NCBI GenBank assembly: GCA_947173865.1
Contig: CAMWGS010000130.1
Span: forward strand, 1-6,022
Length of the DNA: 6,022 nucleotides
Source of the DNA: an uncultured Ruminococcus sp.
GTDB lineage: Bacteria > Bacillota > Clostridia > Oscillospirales > Ruminococcaceae
Reading direction: 5' to 3'
The position numbers were made by a program, and so were the translations under genes. Shown in pieces: positions 1 to 6,022 of this stretch. Below the pieces are notes generated by a model that did no database searches, was not told the origin of the DNA, and saw nothing but the letters and a program-made list of their open reading frames with translations. How positions within the stretch are numbered: position 1 is the stretch's first letter; every line of letters starts with the position of its first letter.

Positions 1-1455
1 GTACAGACAGCCCTCAAGTCGTCTGAGATTATGTGAGAAACTTTCAATCAGATTTGTTGTGTGAGGATATGCTCCGTCAATTGTAGCAGATACTCCGCCA
101 CCCATTGCCAGACTGTTCATTGTAACCGACAGTGGAAATCCCTGAAATTCACCGATTTTTATAGGTCTGTCAGCTTGTCTGACTGAAAGTACAGCTGTTT
201 CAAGTGCTTTGGCTGCCTCTTTTCTGTCTGTGTATTCAGTTTCACCGATAGTAATTTTAAATACGGGCAGTTTCGTTTCTTCATCAATCGGAAGTTTGCG
301 GAGATATTCCCTGTCCGAATGAAGATTGTCAAGTGCAGTCTGTAAATTCTTTTCTTTTTCGGGAAATGCCTTGATTTTATCCTCCATTTCAAAGACTGTA
401 TTCTGGTGTTCGGCAGAAAGTACACGCAGTTCCTTGACGTTGTCAAGCATAAGTTTTTCCTTGATTCGCTCATCACCGGTACAAAGAGCCTTAATTTCGG
501 AATAAGTCAGTGCTTGCTGGTCTACATCCTGGCATTTTCTTGCCGGAGTTTTTGAAGTCATAATCTGTGAAATAAATTTCTGCTTATTCTCTAAAGTCTG
601 ATAGGAATAAGCATCGAATGTGCCTTTAGTGACATAGCGATAAATGGACACATTCTTGTTTTCGTTGCCTTGTCTGATGATACGTCCGGCACGCTGTTCC
701 AAATCAGCAAGTCGCCACGGAATATCCAAATCGTGAACGGCAATCCGCTTTTTCTGAACGTTAGTACCTGTACCCATTTTTGCAGTCGAACCCAACAGTA
801 CACGGATTTCACCTGAACGGACTTTCTCAAAAAGTTCGCTTTTTTGTTTTTCGTTTTTGGCATCGTGGATGTACGCAATCTCGTTTTCGGGTATGTCTTT
901 GGCAATCAGTTTTGACTTTATGTCATCATATACATTAAAATCGCACTCCTCCTCAAGCGATTCTCTTTCAGAAGATGATTTGTTGTCGTCTTTTTCTTCT
1001 GCACTGTCAGATTTTTCAGTATCGGAAGAATTTTTGTGTGGTACTCCCAAATCGCAAAAAATAATCTGTGTAAGTTTGTCCTCCGCAGTTTCAGCGTGAA
1101 TACGGGCAACATTTTCAACGCACTGATTCAGCTTTGTATCTGGATTATCCTCGAATGACGGGTCAATAAGTCGTGGGTCAAGACCGAGTTTTCGTCCATC
1201 CGATGTGATTTTGAGCATATTATCAATTGTCGGGTCAACATTGCCTGAGTTTATAGCGTCTGCTCTGTCGGAAAGTTCGGCAACAAGTTCTTTCTGAAAT
1301 TCTGTAGCCTCAACATTTACAACCTTGTATTCACATTCTGGAACATCAAGTTTCAGAGTATCAGAAGTGCGAATATCCGCAATCTGTTTGAACATGGACA
1401 TAAGTTCCGGCAGACCGCTGTAATGTGCGATTCTGGTACGTTCCTTGAATTTTGT
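1..1455 (-). pseudogene. 5'-truncated SNF2-type helicase of an integrative/conjugative element (C-terminal part, continues past left edge)
   Basis: An open frame without stops runs from 1509 to base 1. From about 1455 downward it reads as the C-terminal RecA-like half of the superfamily 2 (SNF2) helicases found in very large ICE helicase/DNA-methylase proteins. It opens with FKERTRIAHYSGLPELMSMF, then IADIRTSDTLKL. Helicase motif IV-like TQIIFCDLG lies at 1071-1045, motif V GSTAKMGTGTNVQ at about 792-754 and motif VI QRAGRIIRQGN at 696-664. After these comes a conserved C-terminal extension (YSYQTLENKQKFISQIM, then a coiled, charged stretch). Missing are Walker A, DEAH and the rest of the N-terminal half. 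The residues before FKERTR (FVGIRSLRNCPFLTVTK) do not look like this family, an in-frame TGA lies at 1512-1510, and the first ATG (1401-1399) is inside conserved sequence. I infer a recombination-truncated remnant that is probably not expressed as a working helicase. In life it would act on element DNA during transfer or maintenance. The family call is firm; the inactive status is inferred from the missing 5' part. Confidence -1.
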
Positions 1456-1497
1456 GACAGTTAAAAAAGGGCAATTCCGAAGTGACCTTATACCGAC

Positions 1498-1554
1498 AAA
1501 AAATGAGTATCATCTCCGACATGAATCAAGGGAGAATGATACTCTTTTCTTTTT
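1498..1554. terminator. Bidirectional terminator-like hairpin
   Basis: The arms GAGTATCATCTCC (1505-1517) and GGAGAATGATACTC (1531-1544) pair over 13 bp with one bulged A, around a 13-nt loop. On the plus strand the stem is followed by TTTTCTTTTT (1545-1554). On the minus strand it is followed by ATTTTTTG (1504-1497). Either strand could therefore terminate here. For the minus-strand operon it would be a second terminator behind the one at 1628-1584, shielding the helicase remnant. No plus-strand gene feeding it is visible, so it may have come with a mobile-element end or a lost neighbour. Confidence -1.
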
Positions 1555-1583
1555 CAAATGGCATATTTGGTTTCTTTATATAT

Positions 1584-1628
1584 AAAAAAACAGCACCACA
1601 GGAATGTTTTTATCCTGAGATGCTGTTT
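1584..1628 (-). terminator. Intrinsic terminator of the UGSC/dockerin operon
   Basis: Read on the minus strand, AAACAGCA (1628-1621) pairs with TGCTGTTT (1595-1588). A 3x3 internal loop follows, then an inner stem CAGGA/TCCTG (1617-1613 with 1603-1599) around a 9-nt loop. The outer stem runs directly into seven T residues (1590-1584). This is a standard rho-independent arrangement for transcription coming from the right. It starts about 50 nt after the TAA of the dockerin gene, with no other minus-strand gene between them. Confidence -1.
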
Positions 1629-1679
1629 GTCCCCATATTATAGGAATTACTCTTCTCTCTTGTGCAGATAGAGAGAATA

Positions 1680-4259
1680 TTAACTATTTAAAAGCAAGCG
1701 TTTCATCATACATAAGTCGAATACATCTAATCTGTCATCATTACACAAATCAGCAGCTTTCCAATCAGGAAGTGTTACATTAGGAACTGCTAAAAGCCAT
1801 TTCTGAAGCAGAATAACATCAGCAATATTAAAAGTACCATCATTATTACAATCGCCCATACAAACAACAGCTTTATTTGCAGAATAAATAGAAAGTCTGT
1901 TGGTTGAAATTTCGTACTTGAATTCATATATACCGCCTGTTGCATTCAACACACATTCATTTCCTGCGTCAACTAAAACTAATCGATTTGTAGTATCTTT
2001 AATTACAGTATTGTTTTTTCCGTACAATTTATCTGTAGCTAAGTTGTAGATTTTAAATGTATATTTACCGGCAGATAACTCTTTAGTAAGAGTAATAACG
2101 TCACTGTTATCTGTTTTCTTAAATACATCTGTATTATTTTGATTGTTAAATGAGCCTTTTAAATAAAAAGTTGAATTGGTATTTGATAATGTATTTGCAG
2201 TATTGTATGTGATTGTATAAGTGCCGTCACCGCTGTTTACAAATGTCATTGTCCTGAAAGTACCGTTTGAATTTTCTGAACCTATAATAGCGGTTGCACC
2301 TGCTTCTACAGACGGATTAACAGTAATCTTTGTACCGTTCAGCTTGACAAATTTTGTGTTCGTTGTATCACCCATAACAATATCACCGTCAAGGTTTACT
2401 GTATATGAAGTTATTGTACTTGATAATTCTACTGTAGCTCCATCTTTTGCAATACCACCGGCAGCGTTGCTGTTAGAGGTATTATTTGCGTGAAGTGTTA
2501 AGTTAAGTCCGGTAAATGACTTATCAGTCAAAGCAATCGTATTGTTGCGGAGTTTACTTTCATTAGAGGAAAAACGAATAGTTATATCAGTAAGTTTACC
2601 ATTATTAACAGTAAAAGAACTGTTATATCCTAAGTTTGTCAGATAATCAATGAAAGAAGCATATTTATTGCTGTCTAATACTACAGATGTTTTTTCTGAT
2701 GCACCTTGTGGATAGCAATAAAGGGTATTGCTTGCGGAATCATAATATAATCTGCCCGGTCTTGTAAGATTTGATGAACCGGATACAGAGTCAAGAATAC
2801 GATATGTACCGTTTGTGAGAACTGACGGCAAGTTTGCAGACGGAGTAATTGTATTATCCTGTTCAGAAAGATAGAAGCTGTCAATCGGGTTATAGTTCAT
2901 GCTGGTAACAAGTTTATCCCAATTATCTGACAGTTTTACTTTCTTTGTCACTGAAATTCCGCCGGGCATAACCTGTGTTTTATTTCTGGAGCTGTCGCCT
3001 GTAATGATTATATCAGTATTGCCCTTTATCATTGTGGCAACGGTATCTATATCAGAATATGTTATACCATTTATCCAAGGCGGTGAAACTGTAGACTTTG
3101 CATCTTCTGAATCAGTGCATTTCAGTTCAGTATAAACCTCATCAAATGATTTGTTGAGTACACTGCCTGTGTTTGCGTAATAATAAGCATAGGCACGCAT
3201 ATAAAGCGGTCGTCTTGCGTTCTCAACAAGAGCATTTTCCAGAGAATCCTTAGACTTATATTTTGTAGCCAAAGCAGTTGCTACAGGTTCTGTAATAAAG
3301 ATAAGACGATGCGTATTAGCATTATCCTCTACAGAAGCACTGCCAAGAGCATTAATATTTTTTTCTGTAATATCCCACGCAAGTACTTTCATAATTTCTT
3401 CCGGCAAATCTGTAGCAGGTGTAACATTGTTTCCCCACATAGAGAATGATGTAGCTGTAATAACATTGTCATTGAGCTGATAGCCCTTTTCTACATGATG
3501 AGGTTTCCAGCCGATATTAACGCAGATTTCGTCATTTTCGGAGAAAACTAACGGCTGAACATTACCAAAAGCGTTTGTGCGTTCAATACCTGCCAGATTG
3601 ATAAGAGCAAGCTCCATAAAGCGTCCGATTGCTATATTAGTTTCTTCGGTAGTCATACCTTGAGTATTATCTATTCCAATCTGACGTGCAACAGGACCGT
3701 TTACATACATCATAGGAGTAAGCTTTCCTGATTTCAGCGAATTAAGATACCCATTATCGCTTAATGCTTCCACAAATGCAACACATACAGGCAAATGCTC
3801 CGGTGAACAGCCTGCCATAATTGCATTTGCGGCAATCTGATAAGCTTTTACTTTTCTTCCGTTCACTGTAGCGACTACATCATTATATCCGTAAGAAGAA
3901 TAACCAATAAACTTTTCTGCTTTTATCTTAGTCGGCGGTACTACAGGCAAGCCGTCTGTCATACCCTGCTCCTTAAAATAATACTCTACCTCCCCATATG
4001 TTCCGGTAAACAGCGGGGGATAAGACTTGTCATATTTGCTGTTCGGAGAAATGACAGGGAATCTGTTGTTTTCCGGTTCGATTAAATCATATTGGTCTTC
4101 AAGAACGCCAAGACTTTGATATGTTTTTCCCTGTGATTCGTATTCATCTTCATAACCGTCTTTCAATACAGCTGAATCAGCTGAAAAAGGAACAGTCATA
4201 AAGCCAATCGTCAAACACGAAAGCACGGAAACCACACGTTTAAAATATCTGGACTTCAT
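1680..4259 (-). CDS. Secreted dockerin protein with a UGSC-partner-like domain
   Basis: The protein has 859 residues from the ATG at 4259-4257. An in-frame GTG at 4268-4266 would give 862, but it lies inside the ribosome binding site. Layout (ATG numbering): a signal peptide of about 30 residues (MKSRYFKR, hydrophobic core, then SADSA). Next is an acidic/Tyr-rich linker to about 83, followed by a domain at about 84-465. That domain carries DGLPVVPPT (102-110), NAIMAGCSPEHLPVC (145-159), NGPVARQIGI (187-196), GWKPHHVEKGY (250-260), ARRPLYMRAYAYYYANTGS (348-366) and MPGG (431-434). It is homologous to the second half of the upstream gene's product and resembles uncharacterised proteins that accompany UGSC proteins. 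After it come an S/T/N-rich beta-type region of unknown identity (about 470-690), an E-set-like module (about 694-794) and a type I dockerin (802-857). It has no CGIC/UGSC thiol domain. I infer export and docking to a cohesin scaffold. The activity is unknown; binding or processing of a substrate together with the upstream product is plausible but unproven. The architecture is clear and the function is not. Confidence -1.
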   Translation of the reverse strand: MKSRYFKRVVSVLSCLTIGFMTVPFSADSAVLKDGYEDEYESQGKTYQSLGVLEDQYDLIEPENNRFPVISPNSKYDKSYPPLFTGTYGEVEYYFKEQGMTDGLPVVPPTKIKAEKFIGYSSYGYNDVVATVNGRKVKAYQIAANAIMAGCSPEHLPVCVAFVEALSDNGYLNSLKSGKLTPMMYVNGPVARQIGIDNTQGMTTEETNIAIGRFMELALINLAGIERTNAFGNVQPLVFSENDEICVNIGWKPHHVEKGYQLNDNVITATSFSMWGNNVTPATDLPEEIMKVLAWDITEKNINALGSASVEDNANTHRLIFITEPVATALATKYKSKDSLENALVENARRPLYMRAYAYYYANTGSVLNKSFDEVYTELKCTDSEDAKSTVSPPWINGITYSDIDTVATMIKGNTDIIITGDSSRNKTQVMPGGISVTKKVKLSDNWDKLVTSMNYNPIDSFYLSEQDNTITPSANLPSVLTNGTYRILDSVSGSSNLTRPGRLYYDSASNTLYCYPQGASEKTSVVLDSNKYASFIDYLTNLGYNSSFTVNNGKLTDITIRFSSNESKLRNNTIALTDKSFTGLNLTLHANNTSNSNAAGGIAKDGATVELSSTITSYTVNLDGDIVMGDTTNTKFVKLNGTKITVNPSVEAGATAIIGSENSNGTFRTMTFVNSGDGTYTITYNTANTLSNTNSTFYLKGSFNNQNNTDVFKKTDNSDVITLTKELSAGKYTFKIYNLATDKLYGKNNTVIKDTTNRLVLVDAGNECVLNATGGIYEFKYEISTNRLSIYSANKAVVCMGDCNNDGTFNIADVILLQKWLLAVPNVTLPDWKAADLCNDDRLDVFDLCMMKRLLLNS
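1689..1856 (-). other. Type I dockerin domain (two calcium-binding repeats)
   Basis: Residues 802-857 of the secreted protein. Repeat 1 is GDCNNDGTFNIADVILLQKWLL, with the calcium-loop spacing D-x-N-x-D-G-x-x-N-x-x-D. The linker is AVPNVTLPDWKA. Repeat 2 is ADLCNDDRLDVFDLCMMKRLLL, with D, C, D, D and D at loop positions 1, 3, 5, 9 and 12. Cys at position 3 and the FDLCxMKR helix are familiar from Ruminococcus dockerins. The domain ends two residues before the stop, its usual place. It should bind a type I-like cohesin on a cell-surface scaffoldin; which one cannot be read from this window. Confidence -1.
1878..2180 (-). other. Putative E-set (CBM48/SusE-like) module in the dockerin protein
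   Basis: Residues about 694-794 read FYLKGSFNN, then LTKELSAGKYTFKIYN, LYGKNN and ATGGIYEFKYEISTNRLSIYS. This order (YLxGSFNxW-like strand, AGxYxFKI, then GGxYxFxYxxxTNxLxI) is that of immunoglobulin-fold glycan-binding E-set modules common in ruminococcal secreted enzymes. The aromatic residue usually following FNN is replaced by Gln (FNNQNN), so glycan binding may be weak or absent. The assignment is tentative and rests on pattern alone. Confidence -1.
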
Positions 4260-4263
4260 AAAT

Positions 4264-4273
4264 ATCACCCTTT
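4264..4273 (-). promoter_or_regulatory. Ribosome binding site of the dockerin gene
   Basis: The minus strand reads AAAGGGTGAT, followed by ATTT and then the ATG at 4259-4257. GGTGAT matches the complement of the 16S rRNA 3' end. Its spacing points to this ATG. It rules against the GTG at 4268-4266, which is part of the Shine-Dalgarno sequence itself. The ATG also puts basic residues (MKSRYFKR) at the front of the signal peptide. Confidence -1.
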
Positions 4274-4279
4274 CTGTTT

Positions 4280-6022
4280 TTATTTTGAAAGATTATAATT
4301 TCCGATTGGTTTATATCCCTCATTCGCAACCAAAGTATCCCAGTTGCGTGGAAGATTAACATTAAATGAACAGGTGTCACCACCCGGCAAAATCTGTACC
4401 TGACTGCTGATGTCGCCACCAGTTATTACAAATCCTGTATTATTTGATTCAATAGTCTGTGTGGTATCAATTGTTTCAAATGGCACAACACCTCTGAGCC
4501 ATTCCGGCACAGGTGTCTGTGAAACGTAGTCACGCTCAACATTTTCAGTAGAAGCACCGTTCTTGATGTCATTATAATGCTGGTCAAATGTTGTGTTCAT
4601 ATGTATCTTTGAACCTGTATTAGCCCAGTAATGTGCATATGTACGCATCCATAGAGGTCTGCGTGCCGTGCCTGTAAGAGTATCTTTTAATTCTGTCTTT
4701 GAGCTACAGCCTTTTGCAATAGTTGTGGCGGCATCTTTTGTAAGCCAAATCATACGGGCTTCACGTGGATTAGTATTACCAAGACCGTTCTGTTGTTTTT
4801 CGGTAACGTCCCATGACAAAAGCTGAATTGCCTTGTCTGCATCTGTTGTACCTATGTCTATAGGATTGCCCCATGTAAGAGTAGAACCACAGGTCACTAC
4901 ACTTGTGTTGAGGTCATAGCCTTTTTCAACGTGATAAGGATTCCAGCCTATATCAAGACAAGCCTGCTCATCTTCGGCAAATGCGACAGGCAACATATAT
5001 CCGAAAGTACCCATTCGATTCTCTTTAATTTTATATCCGGCAAGATTAAGCATAGCAAGTGACACAAATCTTCCTAAGAGCTTGTTGGCTTCCTGATTTA
5101 TCATTCCGTTTTCGTAAGAAATGCCGAGCTGTCTGGCTATAGGTCCGCTTACAAGAACATATGGTGTCCAACCGTGAGTACTTGCAAGCGATTTGTAGAA
5201 ATTACCGTTTGCAAAGCATCTTGTAATGGCAATACATAATGGCATATATTCAGGCGGACAGCCTGCCATAATTGCGTTGACTGCAACATGATAAGCGAGT
5301 ATTTCTCTGTTTGCAGGAGGTACGTCCTGTACCTTGCCATTTACCGTATTGACAATATCTGTAGCCTTATATGTAGTATATTGCAGATAATATTCAACCT
5401 TTTCTCTTGTAGGAGGTACAACAGTAAGACCGTCGGACATTTCGTTTACCTCGTAGAATTGCTGGACACGTTCATGTGAGCCTGTAAAGACAATATCATC
5501 ATAGTTTACACCGGCAACATCTCCTGCGATTCTGTCCTTTTCTGCCTGAGTGATTTGTGTAGTAAGGGCTTTTACAATCTGTGGATATAAAGTTTCACGA
5601 GCCTTTTTCTGCTGTACTTCTGTTGTATCGCTTGCAAATGCTCCGGGATATGAAGCCGTCCTTACAACTGGTACACCTCTGTTGTATCCTGTTGACTCAA
5701 TCTGAGGAATAAATGCTTCTGCTCCTACCACAACCGCCGGAATACCTGCATATTCTGCCGCAAGTCCGTTGCCTGTTTCCTTTACCGTACAGATACCACA
5801 GCCACAGTTTCCGGAAATTACAGCGTCAATCTTGTATTCCTTGAGTTTCTGCTGAAATTCCTTAGACTTGTCACTGATACTGTTAGGGTTAAATGTACCG
5901 CTCTTGCCGATTTCGTCTGTCATGTAGAATGTTGTACAGCCATATTCCTCTTTCAGCATATCACTGATAACCTGATGCGTTACAGAAGCGGAAAAACTTC
6001 CACCCACAAGAGCAATCCTTTT
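4280..6022 (-). CDS. UGSC-like (Cys form) domain fused to its partner domain; 5' end beyond the window
   Basis: 580 codons are visible. The frame is open to the last base of the window (KRIALVGGSFSAS...), so the GTG at 6007-6005 is an internal Val and the true start lies outside. In visible-residue numbering, a Rossmann-like first strand (RIALVGG) leads to DAVISGNCGCGICT (66-79). There CGIC (75-78) aligns with the Sec-Gly-Ser-Cys motif of the UGSC family, followed by the expected helix and strand (LAAEYAGIPAVVV). All cysteines of the motif are TGT codons. From about 177 to the end lies a second domain with DGLTVVPPT (197-205), NAIMAGCPPEYMPLC (249-263), SGPIARQLGI (292-301), GWNPYHVEKGY (359-369), ARRPLWMRTYAHYWANTGS (453-471) and PGG (546-548). 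The next gene repeats this domain. The vicinal cysteines suggest thiol/redox chemistry, but the UGSC family has no settled reaction that I know of. The gene stops 20 nt before its neighbour's ATG, so the two are almost certainly co-transcribed and perhaps co-functional. Whether it has a signal peptide cannot be seen. The family call is moderately sure; the function is open. Confidence 0.8.
   Translation of the reverse strand, partial: KRIALVGGSFSASVTHQVISDMLKEEYGCTTFYMTDEIGKSGTFNPNSISDKSKEFQQKLKEYKIDAVISGNCGCGICTVKETGNGLAAEYAGIPAVVVGAEAFIPQIESTGYNRGVPVVRTASYPGAFASDTTEVQQKKARETLYPQIVKALTTQITQAEKDRIAGDVAGVNYDDIVFTGSHERVQQFYEVNEMSDGLTVVPPTREKVEYYLQYTTYKATDIVNTVNGKVQDVPPANREILAYHVAVNAIMAGCPPEYMPLCIAITRCFANGNFYKSLASTHGWTPYVLVSGPIARQLGISYENGMINQEANKLLGRFVSLAMLNLAGYKIKENRMGTFGYMLPVAFAEDEQACLDIGWNPYHVEKGYDLNTSVVTCGSTLTWGNPIDIGTTDADKAIQLLSWDVTEKQQNGLGNTNPREARMIWLTKDAATTIAKGCSSKTELKDTLTGTARRPLWMRTYAHYWANTGSKIHMNTTFDQHYNDIKNGASTENVERDYVSQTPVPEWLRGVVPFETIDTTQTIESNNTGFVITGGDISSQVQILPGGDTCSFNVNLPRNWDTLVANEGYKPIGNYNLSK

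Noticed and set aside
159..1118. Short minus-strand frames at 159-476, 591-905 and 918-1118, and a plus-strand frame at 857-1099
   Set aside because: They overlap the helicase frame, which is open throughout with clear motifs. Their own translations show no family features and look like out-of-frame shadows.
1498..1628. Riboswitch or CRISPR array in the intergenic region
   Set aside because: There are only two simple hairpins, each with a T-tract, lying 3' of the operon. No repeat-spacer pattern or aptamer-like structure is seen.
4170..4259. Lipoprotein signal (VLSC) in the dockerin protein
   Set aside because: The Cys lies before most of the hydrophobic core (TIGFMTVPF) and Leu at -2 is a poor lipobox. 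A dockerin-anchored protein also needs no lipid anchor.
4266..4268. GTG as start of the dockerin protein (862 residues)
   Set aside because: The GTG is part of the Shine-Dalgarno sequence AAAGGGTGAT. The ATG at 4259-4257 has correct spacing and begins a normal signal peptide.
2221..5479. Plus-strand frames at 2221-2493, 2899-3135 and 5288-5479, and minus-strand frames at 2681-2884 and 5149-5340
   Set aside because: All lie inside the two long minus-strand genes and lack recognisable domains.
5789..5800. Selenocysteine at the CGIC motif
   Set aside because: Both Cys codons are TGT, and no in-frame TGA occurs in the gene.
6005..6007. GTG as start of the upstream gene (575 residues)
   Set aside because: The frame continues to the window edge through KRIAL, which completes the first beta strand (RIALVGG) of the domain. 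The codon is an internal Val and the gene is cut by the window.

Overview
The window suggests a cellulosome-forming ruminal or gut Ruminococcus (Bacillota). The second gene ends in a two-repeat type I dockerin whose second half (DLCNDDRLDVFDLCMMKR) is of the ruminococcal type. AT-rich intergenic DNA and a GGTGAT-like ribosome binding site fit this. Everything recognisable as coding lies on the minus strand, so transcription runs from high to low coordinates.

Right and centre (about 6022-1680): a two-gene transcription unit. The upstream gene (6022-4280) enters from outside the window, so its start is not visible. It joins an N-terminal UGSC-like domain, with CGIC in place of Sec-Gly-Ser-Cys, to a large uncharacterised domain containing DGLxVVPPT. 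After 20 nt comes the second gene (4259-1680). It has a signal peptide, a second copy of that large domain, an S/T/N-rich beta region, a putative E-set/carbohydrate-binding-like module and a dockerin. The two proteins are paralogous over nearly 400 residues. One keeps the putative thiol (redox) domain, and the other is equipped for export and attachment to a cohesin scaffold. The biochemical role of the shared domain is unknown to me.

Intergenic stretch (1679-1510): no gene seen. It holds an intrinsic terminator for the operon (1628-1584) and a second, bidirectional terminator-like hairpin (about 1554-1498).

Left (about 1509-1): an uninterrupted minus-strand frame encoding the C-terminal half of a SNF2-type helicase, of the very large helicase/DNA-methylase class carried by integrative conjugative elements. 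It lacks its N-terminal half and any convincing start. Recognisable similarity begins abruptly near 1455, and the frame runs off the left edge. It is best read as a 5'-truncated remnant of a mobile element, so the dockerin/UGSC operon abuts or sits within mobile DNA.

All family assignments come from reading motifs; no database search was possible.
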